Part shown: in pieces, positions 23,120 through 34,429 of the stretch | How positions within the stretch are numbered: position 1 is the first letter of the stretch | Layout: every line of letters begins with the position of its first letter | Source: Lycorma delicatula | Lineage: Eukaryota > Arthropoda > Insecta > Hemiptera > Fulgoridae | Length of the DNA: 64,000 nucleotides | Assembly (NCBI RefSeq): GCF_047948215.1 | Contig: NC_134460.1 | Span: 128,262,324 to 128,326,323, forward strand | Reading direction: 5' to 3' | Program-made: the position numbers and the translations under genes | Notes under the pieces: generated by a model | What the model was told of the DNA's origin: nothing | The model's input: the letters and a program-made list of their open reading frames with translations, nothing else | The model's database searches: none

Positions 23120-25019
23120 AAAAATATTTTTAACTCAATCCATTGTGTGAAATATATTGATAAAAAACAAACTATAAAAATCTGAAAAATGTTATTAAAT
23201 AAATTTATATTTCCTATTAAATAACTTTTTTTTTTACATTTTCCATTCTTTACATAACATGTAAATATTTTATATTACATAATTATTTAATTGATAATCA
23301 TACAATTTTGCCTTCTTCCTTTTCTTTCATTAAAAGAATTATTTATTTTTTCAATAGATTTATTGAAATAACGTTAACGAAAATCGATCTAAAAGTTGTC
23401 AATTTTTAACATAATAAATGTTCGCCTGTAAAAAATACAATAAATGATTTTATTTATTAAAAACTAGGCAAGAAAATGTCAAATAACAAAATATCACGGA
23501 ACATTATTTTAATAGATTTATAGTGTATTATTAATATACAATGCCATCATGAAATAATTCTTTTCCAATCCTCATGACATTGATTCTTCTACAAGGACAA
23601 CTATATCTTTTTTTTACGTAGGTATATTACGTGTTAATATATAATAATACATAGACTTAAATAATAAATCCATTAACTTTTCAAAATTATCTTTTTAAAA
23701 CACTTCCTGATATAATAAAACTTCCAATACACTTCATATAAAACGTTACGTGTAACAACATTTAACTAGTTCCACTATACCACAACCATAGTCAAGGTCT
23801 GATGAGTAATTTTTTTACCACAAAACAAAATGTTACTTTCCTTCTGCCTTTTTTATATAAATAAATATATTACAACCGTATAATATAAATATGTTAATCT
23901 GCCTATGCTATGAAAAAAACTTGTTATACCACAAGTACAACTCACACTGAAAAACAATTTTAAAATAATAATACTAATTTTCGGATAGATTAGTTTCATT
24001 AATCGAGTCCAGCCTAATTCTCTAAAGAGATATTTTTATGGATCACGTAATTTTTTTAACAAGTAATTAAATAGGAAAATTTCCGGCTTTTTAAAAATCC
24101 AAAGAATTTGGAATTCTAATAAAAATAGCTGTACACATTATTGGTCAAAAAATTTTTTACTGGAAAATGAATTATCAATCATTTAAGTTTTAAAATGAAT
24201 TATCTTGAAGTCAAACAGGAAGTAAATTTACAGGTTTATTCATTATAAATCAATCACCTCTTCACTTAAAACGATTGTTTTATTACCCATCGAAATTCTC
24301 CAATCAACATTTCTGCTTATGATTACCAGTTCTTTACATTAGTTATAATCAGTTCTTTGTTAAGAATTTGAAAATTCCTAAATTGTTAAAAACCTTTTTA
24401 ATTAGCAAGTAATTTAAATATTTAAACGAGTGATATTTAAACAAGAAGTATTTCATAATTTCTTCATATTTCAACAATTGAGGACATTATTAGCAACTGA
24501 GAAAGTAACACATATTTCAACTTGGCGGTAGAATCAAGTGCGCATCTACATAGTTACAGAATTACTACTTTATGGCATGTTTGAAATTTTTGTACGTCAT
24601 ATTGAATCAAAATCTATATATATATATATATGTTTTTTAAATAGAAAAGACATGTGATATACATGATTTTACTGTAATATTTTACGAGAAAAACAATATC
24701 GAAAACCGTTTCTCGATAACCATTGACAAAAAATACAAAATTAATTACAAAACATACTTAAGTATTTAACGATCATATTAAAAATGTATAATAAAATAAT
24801 TATTAAAAATAATTAATTATTTAAAAAATTACTAAAAAATTATTACAATAATAATAATTAGTATTATTTAAAATAATTATTAGGAATAATTAGTAAATTA
24901 AATACGTAGACGTACTAAATAAAATAACTAAAAAATAAATAACAATATAGAAAGCGTTAATGAAAACACATATTTAAATACACGTTAAACGGTTATGTAA
25001 AAAATTAAAGGTGGTTTAT
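23120..25019. other. AT-rich sequence without recognised genes
   Basis: Extremely AT-rich, with a TATATATA run near 24620 and AATAATTA-type simple sequence at 24780-24900. Confidence 0.45.
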
Positions 25020-25740
25020 ATTTATTAAACCCATCTTATACATTCTGTTTACTGCCGACTTGCCAATTATGGCAGATACAACCGTTGCAGCGTTTGCTGA
25101 CGATACTGCATAAAAGTCCAGGTACTGTAACTCATTATATTCAAGATTATCTCACTCTCCTCGAATCCTGACTTACAAGTTGGATAATAAAGATTCACGT
25201 CACATTCACTCTTTGAAAAGAAACCTTTCCAACTCTTACTATCGTTAACATTCCAATTCCAAGTTCTACAGATTGTAAATATTTCGGTTTTCATCTTGAC
25301 TGGCGCCTTACTTGGGTAAAACACATTAGATCTAAAGTTTAAAAACATGTACTGGCTAATAGGACATATATCTCGTCTCTCAATACAAAATAAATTATTG
25401 ATCTATAAATCCATCTTGAAACAAATTTGGACTTATGGGCTTGAATTGTGGGGTACAGCAAGCAATTTCAATATTGACATACATGAACGTTATCAGACAA
25501 AAACACTGCGAAAAATATTAAACATACCTTGGTATATAAGCAATAACCTCATATATAATGATTTTAAATTACGAACCGTTAAGCAAGAAATCTTTCTGAT
25601 CAGTCAACGATATCAAAATCGTTTGGATTGGCATCCAAATTATATGGCAGTCAATTTATTGGATAATACTATCAGCGATTTTTCAAGATTAATGTGAAAC
25701 AATATTCTTGATTTGATATATCGATTCAATTAAATGATTT
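25020..25740 (+). pseudogene. Jockey-like LINE reverse transcriptase, 3' half
   Basis: Starts with PILYILFTADLP and then VAAFADDTA, where FADD (25093-25104) is the catalytic motif of the reverse transcriptase palm. A broken stretch follows, then a 116-residue open frame at 25347-25697 with YWLIGHISRLSIQNKLLIYK, WTYGLELWGTASNFNI, LRKILNIPWYISN and LLDN. This order (Y.LYKSIL.PIW.YG..LWG, then PWY) is diagnostic of the Jockey clade C-terminal region. Stops after FADDTA and frame changes before 25347 make it non-functional; the 5' part of the element is absent. Confidence 0.85.
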
Positions 25741-26164
25741 TATAAAACACCTTTACGAAGTCCTCTTCAATTTTATTTCTTTTCGTTGTCAACCTTTAAG
25801 TTACAAACCACTGGGTCTGTAGCTTCTGAATGATCATTCCAAATTTAGCTTATTTACTTATTGTCCAATTTTAATTCTGAACAGATTGTAAAGTTCTGTA
25901 AAGTTGTAATAAAAAAAAGAAAAAAATGGTAATTACTATTATTCAAAAACTCATGGTTTGATGAATTTTTTGCTTTCGTTCTACCAACGAAAATTTTTTA
26001 ATTTTATTTTGTATAATTATTTTATATCAAAAAGTTTTATTAAAAAATTCTGTTACTTGTATGTGATAGATTTGTTTATTATTCCTAGTGAAGTTTAGTT
26101 TTAATTTCAGTGCCAAATTGAGGGTATTGTTTATTATCATGTATTATATAATAATCCTAATAAA
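25741..26164. other. AT-rich spacer, possibly the 3' tail of the Jockey copy
   Basis: An A-rich run at 25911-25925 could be the worn poly-A tail of the preceding LINE. Nothing else is seen. Confidence 0.35.
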
Positions 26165-26338
26165 GGCAGTTATTTTTATACGGATTTGAATACTAGATCG
26201 TGGATAACGGTGTTCTTTAGTAGTTCAAGACTACAGTTCATTTTCAAGACTTACTTCATTTGGAAATGAAGTAATCGAACTAATCCTCTGAAGTAATGCT
26301 TTACGGTGGTTCCGGAGGCTAAACAGAAAATGAGAGAA
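26165..26338 (+). mobile_element. Family 1 SINE, partial
   Basis: Starts at the body (TTATACGGATTTGAATACTA) and ends at CCGGAGGCTAAACAG. The middle is rearranged, with CTTCATTTGGAAATGAAG forming a small palindrome that replaces the usual ACACTTCATTTACACTC segment. Confidence 0.75.
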
Positions 26339-26464
26339 TAAATAATAATCAATTTTATCTTCTTTGTTGTCATAAACTTGATGCTTAATATGTAATTAAG
26401 TTTTTTTTTTTGTTAATTGAATAAACATTATTGGGCTATATAATTTGTTGCCCAGCCCGTTGCT

Positions 26465-27174
26465 ATGGAACGGCTTCGGGCTGGCCCGGGTAACAACTGT
26501 GAAACGACGTATGTGAACCAATTATTAGGAAATACGTTTTTTTTTTGGAATTCCACAAGGGATCCCAGGAAAGTTTCCCGACGCAAACTGATTAGGGATA
26601 AGATCATTGATGACATAAGTGGAATCTCAGGGAGTGAAAGTGGATCTGACTGGGACGTCATGAGCCTTCCTACAGTGACTCCTGAGAGGCAAACGATTCC
26701 TGTTTTATGTAACCAAAAGTGTCATGAGGAGATGTTAGCAATAACTTATCTCATTCGAGCATCTACCAATGGAGAGGTCTTCCGCAACCGTTGAACATGC
26801 AGAACATATTAAACCCCTATTGTCGTACTGTACGGAATTGTTGACATCAAAAAGTTATATGAAAGTTGTATTTCTGTTTTTCTTGCTGATTCAAGGTGAT
26901 CTCAATGTGAGAGTTATAAATAGGAAACAGCCTCGGATTTTCTCTAATAGCAAAGAAAGTTATAAAAAAATTATTCAAGTGATATGAGAAAATAATCTTA
27001 TAGGTCACATTCATGAGACGAGATGAAAGAACATTCAGAGTGGTTTTGAGAAGCGTAGACCACTCTATTCCTTTGACTGTAATAAAAGAGGATATTGGGA
27101 GACAAGGTCACAAAGTTAGGAGTATTCGCAACGTCCGTCATAATTTAATTTTAAACTCATGGGTTACACTATAA
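26465..27174 (+). pseudogene. Jockey-like gag (ORF1) with pre-C2HC domain
   Basis: The 109-residue frame at 26465-26794 has an acidic, Ser-rich region (SGSESGSDWD). A second frame begins at 26769. A third small frame at 27013-27174 (53 codons) reads RTFRVVLRSVDHSIPLTVIK, then GHKVRSIRNVRH. This is the pre-C2HC (PRE_C2HC) domain that precedes the zinc knuckles in Jockey-type gag proteins, where it is involved in nucleic-acid or protein binding. The knuckles themselves are not present. It lies 0.7 kb downstream of the Jockey pol end, so it belongs to a different insertion. Confidence 0.65.
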
Positions 27175-27710
27175 CTGGTATAAATAACACAAAAGGTAAG
27201 GCATATTATTTAAAAGAAAAACCTATACTGTACCCAGAAAACAAAATCTTAAGACCAAAAAACATTTAACATTAAAAAAGATATGTTTTTCTATTTATAT
27301 TTCTTAAATGAAACTTAGTCAATCGTAATCCGGTGCCCTAAATACCAGTAAACATTTAAAGAAAAAATAATAATAGGCGAAAACTTCAATGAAATTCAAA
27401 ATTTAACTAGCTTACGTAATAATAAAGAAATGTAATCAAAAATATTTTATAAATACCCTTTCTGATTTTTAAAATCGTTTACCAAATTCGTTTTTTGTGA
27501 ATTGAAAACAAAAACAAAATTTAAATTTATACAATAAAAATATTGTTGATTATATTGTTCATCACTACCCTAGAATATTAACTTAAGAATGAATCGAATA
27601 GTAAATTTAAATCTTTCAATATTTCAGTCAATATTATTAAATTTATTTCCATTATGAAAATCCAAATCCTCGTCGAAATATTTATAGATAACAAATTAAA
27701 TATTTACTCC
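27175..27710. other. AT-rich spacer
   Basis: No gene or repeat recognised. Confidence 0.4.
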
Positions 27711-27904
27711 TCTAAATATATTTTATTCCCATGAGTTTATTTATTTTTGTAACCAATATATATTTTTTATCTCAAAATAGAATTTACAATCAGTTACAAT
27801 CAGTCATTTACAATCAGTCTAAATATATTTTATTCCCATGAGTTTATTTATTTTTGTAACCAATATATATTTTTTATCTCAAAATAGAATTTACAATCAG
27901 TTAC
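27711..27904 (+). repeat. Tandem duplication, 107-bp period
   Basis: An 87-base sequence (27711-27797) is repeated without visible change at 27818-27904. The 20-base spacer is itself made of further copies of TTACAATCAGT. Identity this high indicates a recent slippage or unequal exchange. Confidence 0.93.
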
Positions 27905-28189
27905 CATAACTAAATATGATTACATACAATCACATGTAGAGGAGAGGCTTTCACCGAAGCACCTCAAAATTACATTCTAATATTCCAACACAGAACATTC
28001 AGTGTAAGTACAGACAGTAAGTTAAGTCAGAGAACAGTACAAATGGCAGCTCCACGAAAAAAAAACAATCTAAAGGATTAATAAACAAGAGAATCGATGA
28101 AACACTGAGAGAAAAAAAACTAAAATTAATAACGAAAGAATAATAAAATTGAACGAGGTGAAATAATGAACTAACGGTTCACATTCAAT

Positions 28190-28493
28190 TGAAGTTGCTC
28201 CAACTCAAATCACATTGTCACAAAGTTCCAACACGTGGAGTCGTTTTGTTTTAGCCTTCTAACGTCTTCTCTAGAAAATTAGTAACTAAATAATTTACGT
28301 GGTTGTTTAGCCGCAATTTATATTTTGTATCGAATCGTATTTCTTCTCGAACATACGGTAAATACAAATATTCGTGAATCTCACTGTTTCTTACGAAACA
28401 GGGAGCCTCTGTTATGCTCCTCTGTAATTTATTTTGGAATCGCTGTACTATCTTAGTTTGTGATTGAAATTTTACTGAATTATTCTTATCCAA
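28190..28493 (-). pseudogene. Jockey-like LINE pol C-terminus
   Basis: The 80-residue minus frame (28251-28493) contains LQRSITEAPCFVRNSEIHEY, then LPYVREEIRF, KYKLRLNNHVNYLVTNFL. Beyond its stop the frame continues RRLKQNDS. This matches the C-terminal end of Jockey-clade polymerases (R.I..APW.V.N..IH.DL...V.EEI, H.N.LA..LLDN, RRLKR). The copy lacks everything upstream. The start Met is artificial. Confidence 0.75.
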
Positions 28494-28495
28494 TA

Positions 28496-28537
28496 AAAAA
28501 AGATATATATATATATATATATATATATATCTTTTTT
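28496..28537. repeat. Perfect AT palindrome
   Basis: AAAAAAG, a run of AT dinucleotides, then CTTTTTT: a 42-base perfect palindrome able to extrude as a cruciform. Confidence 0.9.
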
Positions 28538-28542
28538 AACAG

Positions 28543-28578
28543 TAATGTACGGATTATATATATAAAATCCGTACATTA
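28543..28578. repeat. Perfect 13-bp stem hairpin
   Basis: TAATGTACGGATT and its exact complement separated by ten bases. It sits five bases after the AT palindrome. Confidence 0.92.
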
Positions 28579-28593
28579 AATTTGTTTGAAAGA

Positions 28594-28690
28594 GTAAAAA
28601 TTTTAATTCGAACAAATTCAACTTGATGTTAGGGTTTTCTGTTCTACTTTGTTATATTTCGTAATTAAAAATACCTAAAATGATAATAAT
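28594..28690 (+). repeat. Direct repeat flanking the ORF1-only element, copy 1
   Basis: Shares TAATTCGAACAAATT, GTTTTCTGTTC and AATTAAAAATACCT with 30005-30102 in the same orientation. Confidence 0.7.
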
Positions 28691-28949
28691 TTCAGCTGTC
28701 TGTGTTCTTTAACGATAAATAAGGAATTCCTCAGGCTCGGTTTTAGGACCTGTTTTTTATTCCATCTTCACAGTGGATCTTCCGACACCGGACTATGTCA
28801 CTGAAACCAATATAAAAGTAAATTACTGAAGCTATATATAATTCCTACAGCAACCTCTATTATGGTTATATAAATTTGATATACAGATATTGAATAGTAT
28901 TTTTTTTTATTTTTGTATTTATTACAAATAAACATTTACTGAACTGTTA

Positions 28950-29099
28950 GCCCACCGGATTGGTCTAATGATTAACTCGTCGCAAATCAGTTGCTGAACA
29001 TCGGATTTTCAAAGTCGAAGGTTCAGAGGTTTAAATCCTAGTATATTATTTGCTTTTATACGGATTTAAATACTAGACCAGGATACCACTTTGGTGGTT
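28950..29099 (+). mobile_element. Family 1 SINE, 5' part only
   Basis: Head (CCACCGGATTGGTCTAATGA, box A with one change) and box B region with a small insertion, then the body to ATACCACTTTGGTGG. The 3' half is missing and the sequence changes abruptly into the 3' end of an R1-like element. Confidence 0.8.
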
Positions 29100-29885
29100 T
29101 TTGTCATCTTTTGTTTCCCCGTCCCTCAGAGCCGGATCCTGAACTACACATAAACTCAGCTCCGGGGAGTTCCCTCGCCTCAAATTACCTCGGAAGGACG
29201 CAAGTAGCCCAAGTAAATTACCCCCCCCCCCAAACAAGTAGCCGGGAGTCTGGCTTGCCAAGCCTTAAGTGAGGAGTTCCCAAAAGGGAATTCCCCACTG
29301 GAAGTCCGGTCTAGATGCCTTGCCTCTAATGGGAAACCCCCAGAGGGATCCCCCACCAGGACTACGGTCTTATTTTTTCCCGCAATGGCATCTCAAGGGA
29401 GTCCCCATCCGATAATCGTAGATGGAAGACCGAAGCCTCTCACCCTCCCGAGTGAGGCTGTCTCTCAAAGATACCATGGCGTTCCTATGAAGACACAATT
29501 CCAGTTGCAGATGAAGCCGTCTTACATCCCCGACCTCCAGGCGCATGACCATGTGATTTGAAGGACGAGCATCAAGGTTCCTGCTTGCAATCGTTACATA
29601 CATGGCCGGCTTTACCGCACGTAAAACAATAGCACTCCTGTCTACTCCCGAACAACACTTTGCCCTGTGGCCGGAATTCCAACATCGGAAGCAAAGTTCA
29701 TCGGAGGCACGCCGCATTACTCGATAGGCCATCCACCCTATGCGGACGTGCCCATCAGATAATAGTTGTTCGCCAGGATAGGCGGCACTGCCAACGTGAC
29801 CATCTGTGTGGAACCATAAGCCGGCCGGATTGATAAGACAACAGTCACCGACTCACCAATTGTTTTGCGAAGGGGGTCCTTGTGG
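29100..29885 (-). mobile_element. ORF1-only R1-like element (half-LINE), copy 1
   Basis: On the minus strand an ORF1 relic (29885-29400) passes directly into a GC-rich 3' region (29390-29100) with no reverse transcriptase between them. The 3' region has two worn units around CCACCGGGACTACGGTCTTA-type text. It ends in a conserved block, complement of TAAACTCAGCTCCGGGGAGT, that also occurs at 53400 and, more weakly, at 5735. The same ORF1-to-3' junction is present in the 53325-54700 copy, which argues against independent deletions. Confidence 0.65.
29370..29885 (-). pseudogene. LINE ORF1 with CCHC zinc knuckles, frameshifted
   Basis: Gag-like nucleic-acid-binding protein of an R1-type LINE. 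Near 29880-29780 the minus strand reads DPLRKTIGESVTVVLSIRPA, then QMVTLAVPPILANN. After a frame change comes HVRIGWMAYRVMRR and the first knuckle CFRCWNSGHRAKCC (C-x2-C-x4-H-x4-C). A further frame change is needed to read the second knuckle, CFTCGKAGHVCNDC, with perfect spacing. An in-frame stop follows before a broken third. The 120-residue open frame covers only the first knuckle correctly. Confidence 0.75.
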
Positions 29886-30004
29886 GGGGGGGGGTTGTTT
29901 ATTGTGTGCACTAGTTGAAAAGATTGTTACATTACAATAAAACATTACAATAAAGAATAATATATATCTATATATATAGTCTGTAAATATTTTTTTTTAA
30001 AAAC
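29886..30004. other. G-run and AT-rich junction
   Basis: Contains a run of ten G near 29884-29893 and TATATCTATATATA. It marks the 5' edge of the ORF1-only element. Confidence 0.4.
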
Positions 30005-30102
30005 AGTAAAATATTATAATTCGAACAAATTTAACTTAATGTTAGCGTTTTCTGTTCGGCTTTTTTATATTTTATAATTAAAAATACCTCAAATGACAAT
30101 AT
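30005..30102 (+). repeat. Direct repeat flanking the ORF1-only element, copy 2
   Basis: Partner of 28594-28690. Confidence 0.7.
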
Positions 30103-30870
30103 ATTTGCTAATTTGAGCTTAATATTACAATGTTTAAATTTACCGTTATCAATAAGGTGAAAACTGAAAACCATTTTCAACCCGATAATGATTCATTCAA
30201 GTAATATAATAGTGATAAAACCAAGAAAAATAATACAAATAAAGAACTATGCTAAACGATCATTAAAATAATTAGAAAACAAGACTACATTACAAAATCC
30301 GTTAAAAAAATATTAATTAATAAAATCTAAAACTATATGGCAGTTTCCATTATTAAATAATCATGCTCAGTCAATATTAAAGAAATAATACCCAAAAAAA
30401 TGTAAATAAATAAGTTATAAACTATTTATGTTCAAATTTAACCAGTTGAATTTTTAATAACCAATTTCTCAGACCTTAATAAATATTTAAATAAGCTGTA
30501 TAAGTTAAAGTAGAAGGTTTTTTCCATTTCTCCGGATATTCATTATTTGAATAACTCTAAGAGAGAAATAATTTTCACAAATTTATGTGATTAATACACG
30601 TATTAAAAATAAAATTTACCACCCAAAGAATTCTTAATTCTAGATGAAACTTGGTTTAATTTTTAGTAATAATGCTTCTATTTATTTTTTTACATATTAT
30701 TTTCTCAGTATCTACTGATGATAATTCTACAAACAACAAAATGGCTATCTAGTTTTATTATTCTAGTATAAAACTACAAATGTAAATTTGTGAAGTTGTT
30801 TTGTTTTCCATTTCAAAGGAAAAAAAATTAATAAATTGTATCTTTCAGAAGTTAAAAGTAATACAAACAG
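30103..30870. other. AT-rich spacer
   Basis: No gene or repeat recognised. Confidence 0.4.
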
Positions 30871-31022
30871 CCGTCTTCCGTGGCGCGAGTAGTAGCGTCT
30901 CGGCACTTCATTCGGAGATCCCGGGTTCGAATCCCGGTCAGGTATGGTATTTTCACTCCCGCTATAAATCATTCATTTCATCTTCTGAAGCATGCCTAAC
31001 GGTGAACCCGGAGGTTAAACAA
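30871..31022 (+). mobile_element. tRNA-derived SINE, family 2
   Basis: The head has an A-box-like TGGCGCGAGTAGTAG and a perfect box B GTTCGAATC (30925-30933) within CCCGGGTTCGAATCCCGG. The tail TCATCTTCTGAAG...CCTAACGGTG...CCGGAGGTTAAAC is the same as in family 1. It is about 150 bases long, half of family 1, because the central body is absent. It could be mistaken for a tRNA gene, but no seven-base acceptor pairing is evident and the SINE tail is attached. Confidence 0.8.
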
Positions 31023-32690
31023 AAGAAAAACAAAAGTAATGCAAACAAAGGATTTTTTTAGCAGTTAAAAAATAAATGATTCTTACCGACGATAAAAAGG
31101 ATAGAAAATTGATATTTTTCACATAATGCCTATATAAATCAGAATAATTAAAAAAATTGTTGTTTATAAGTTCAAACAATCGAATTTTAGAAAATTCCCC
31201 CCCCACATATCCCCCTAACATATAAGCTTCCACCCACATTTCATAACAAATCATGCTAAACCATCCCAGAAATACCAAAAACAAATAGATGCTAACAAAT
31301 ATGCACAAATACAAATACAAAAGAAATTTAAAAAGCAAATTTAAAAAATTTTTAGATTCAAAGAATTTCAAAACTGTGAGAAAATTTTCTGACGAGGAAT
31401 ATTTTTTGGACACAAATCAACTGATTTCCTTAAATTGTATATAAAAAAGAATAGTTTTATAATCATTAAAATACGAAATTAATGGAACTTTAATACGTAT
31501 ATTTTTCTTTATAACGAATTACATACTAAATTTTCTCATTAACACTGAGTTGTTTCAAAGTCAGATTCTGTTAATCTCTAATTATAATATGCTAATTAAT
31601 AAAATTTTACTTCGAAATTAAAGGTAATATTTTTTATTAAAGTGATGTTGAAACTTCCAGTGATTTTATTTCTCACATAAATATTACTAACTAATTTTTG
31701 TACTGTTTTTCATTCACTGATCAGATGTTTTAAATTTAATTTACGATGAGATCATACTATTATTTATTTTAGGCTGCAATAAATTATTTGTCCATAATTA
31801 TTGGAAATTCTATTTGAAAAAATTAAAAAGATTGTTGCAATTGGCAGACCATGTATTGAGTATATAAAATAATAGAAGATTTTAGACATCCTCCTTCAAA
31901 TAGTGTTTTTTTTCGTTTAATAATGTGATTAACTCTATGTTGATTTTTTTTTAACTTTTTTCTTGGATTACAGTCAACCAATAGGAGGAGGCTCCTTTTT
32001 CAACAGCTACACAAAAACTAACAGGAAACCAAACCATCTGCTATTAGCCTAAGATTTATTTATAAATAAATTAATATTTATCGTACATGAAAATTAATAA
32101 TCTAAAACGGTTATAATAGAGAAAAAAAATTTTCTTTAATATTTTTATGAGCGTTTTTTATTTATATTTTAATAGCTAATAAAAATAATCTGCAAATGAA
32201 ATTTTGCAAAATATTAATCAGTAATTATCATAAAAAAAGTTTCTTATTCAATTTTACTTTTGATTTAACTGATAAGTAAATTCTTTTTTGTTGTTTGCAG
32301 AAAAAAATAATTTTTTCTGACGCAATTACATTTCTTAATTCACAGAATAATAAATCATAGGTGTATTTATAAATAATATTATTTTTTTAAATATTATAGA
32401 AATACCTGTTACAAGGATAATACTATACAGTTTTTATTAACGCATCTTCGTTTTTTTCCACCATAAGTGAAGAAAAAAAGAAGTATTATTAATGAAAAAA
32501 AAGTAATCAAAATTATGTAGAAGAAAGAACAACTAATTTTTTTATAATATAAACTTAGACTTTTTTTATAATATTTAAAAATTCTTGCAAAATAATTGAA
32601 AATATATCTGAAAATAAAATTTAAAAAAATAAATAAAAGACAAAAATCCCTATTGGCACGCCGGAAGGCGGAGGTAGATTTCACTGGTGC
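31023..32690. other. AT-rich sequence without recognised genes
   Basis: Minus-strand frames at 31015-31413 (132 residues) and 32409-32684 (91 residues) are Phe/Tyr/Leu-rich low-complexity strings with no domain and are not called. Confidence 0.45.
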
Positions 32691-33260
32691 TAAGTAGGGG
32701 ATAAAAAATTTCCACTTTAAAGTTAAGGTAGAAAAACTTCAAATTTACTCAATACAATGGTTGCATGTGAAAAAAAATTTTCACATGTTTATCATACGAC
32801 AAACCCCCACCTTTTTACAATTTCAGCAATATTTTGGTCATCCCTTGTCATATCAAAAATTGTTTCATACAAAGCTTTAAGTAATTTTTAGAGAACTAAC
32901 CGACCACTTTAAACCGATTCGGTACTGTGCCTATTAAGGAAATGATGATTTTTTTGGTTTTAGAAATCCAATTTTTTCCACTCTCTGAGTCAACGGTTGG
33001 TGATATAAAAAAGCATTACTTGTATAATTTTTAGGTCCTTATCCAATGAATAGTAGGAACTTTATAAATTCGATATTTTACTTAATAAGAAAGTTATAGC
33101 GATAGTTTGTTTTTTTCGAAAAAGCCCCCCATTCTACCCCCATGGTCCACTTTTTCCCATTAACGAACTCGACCGAGAAACTGGGTCGTTATATTTTATG
33201 TATCAATTTGAAAGGGATTGGCGCATAATTACGGCAGTTATCGTCTCCACAAGAAAGTGA

Positions 33261-33292
<32 letters not shown>

Positions 33293-33300
33293 CACACGAG
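32691..33300. repeat. Possible dispersed-repeat relic with AT microsatellite
   Basis: A less AT-rich block with an internal hairpin (CATGTGAAAA paired with TTTTCACATG near 32764-32789) and phrases such as AAACCGATTCGGTACTG. It ends next to an (AT/AC)n microsatellite at 33262-33295. No second copy was found in the window, so this is tentative. Confidence 0.3.
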
Positions 33301-34429
33301 TATTTAACTTTTAAACTGACAGTGGTTTTGTGGTCTGGAAGATGTGAAACGCGAAGATATATCTAAATTTTCTAAAAAGTCGAATCATGGTACCTATTAC
33401 AATAGGTAGCTCTCTTATGAAATCTAACTAAACAAGGATGATGTTTATAGTAGTGTTAGACACTACGCCACTACAATCTCATAACCACCACCACCACCAT
33501 AACTGAAGTAAACCAGACATAGACGCCGCACAGTTCCACCGGATTCTTTACATTATTACATATCACGGTCAACACAATCTTATTCAGTCTCATTTCTTAT
33601 GTGATAGTAGTTACTGCTCCGTTTTCTTTTCAATATCACACCGTGTAGCATAGTTGCACTACTTTAATCAGTTCAAATATTTATCAACACAAAAATTATT
33701 CCAATAAATAAATATTCTACATATTGAGTTATGATAAAGAAGTGCATAATCAATCAATAAATTGTAAGTACTAAACAGTTTTATATATAATTATCAATAT
33801 ATTTTTTATTTTTTTTTTAACTTACGTAAAGCTATTTTTTTTAAACGTGAATAAATATTCTCTAAATGTTGGCGAATTATTTATTTACTATATTACGCAG
33901 CCTACTATTACTTAATCATTCGTAAAAACATTAAACAAATGTTTTTCCTATAATTCCTCCTTTAATTCAAGTTTTCGTAGTATCATTCTCAAAATTATTA
34001 TCATAAATTTTTAACATTAACATATAAACATCATCACTTAATACTTTTCTTATTTAATTTAGGCTATATAAAAAGTTGATCACTTGTAATTAATTTCAAT
34101 TAAAGTTAAGTACTTATTAAATTTAAAAATTTATGTCCTTAATAAAACTATTAAATTTCTTTCTTCTTATTAGGAGGATGGTATATTCGTTTATGTTCTT
34201 TCTTACATACGATCAGTGTATTATAAAATTGTAATTTTTATTGTTTAGATCAAATAACCGATTTTATTTCTATTACACCGGTGATTTAGAAAATTTTTAA
34301 CATACGGTAAATGCAATTAAAAAAGCTAAACTAAAATTTAATTTAATTAATCTTTGAAATTAAAAAAATTTAATAAACGACATAAATTAAGATTTTCCGA
34401 AAAAATATTCTTACACTACATATAAAATT
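33301..34429. other. Sequence without recognised genes
   Basis: 33300-33660 is less AT-rich than its surroundings and contains a CCA repeat (33486-33500) and a TACCTATT/AATAGGTA hairpin near 33391, but has no coding frame. The remainder is AT-rich. Confidence 0.4.

Noticed and set aside
30871..30950. tRNA-like sequence with perfect box B
   Set aside because: No seven-base acceptor pairing, and the SINE tail is attached. It is interpreted as a SINE head.
31015..31413. 132-codon minus-strand frame
   Set aside because: Phe/Tyr/Leu-rich low-complexity string without a motif, overlapping a SINE tail at its end.
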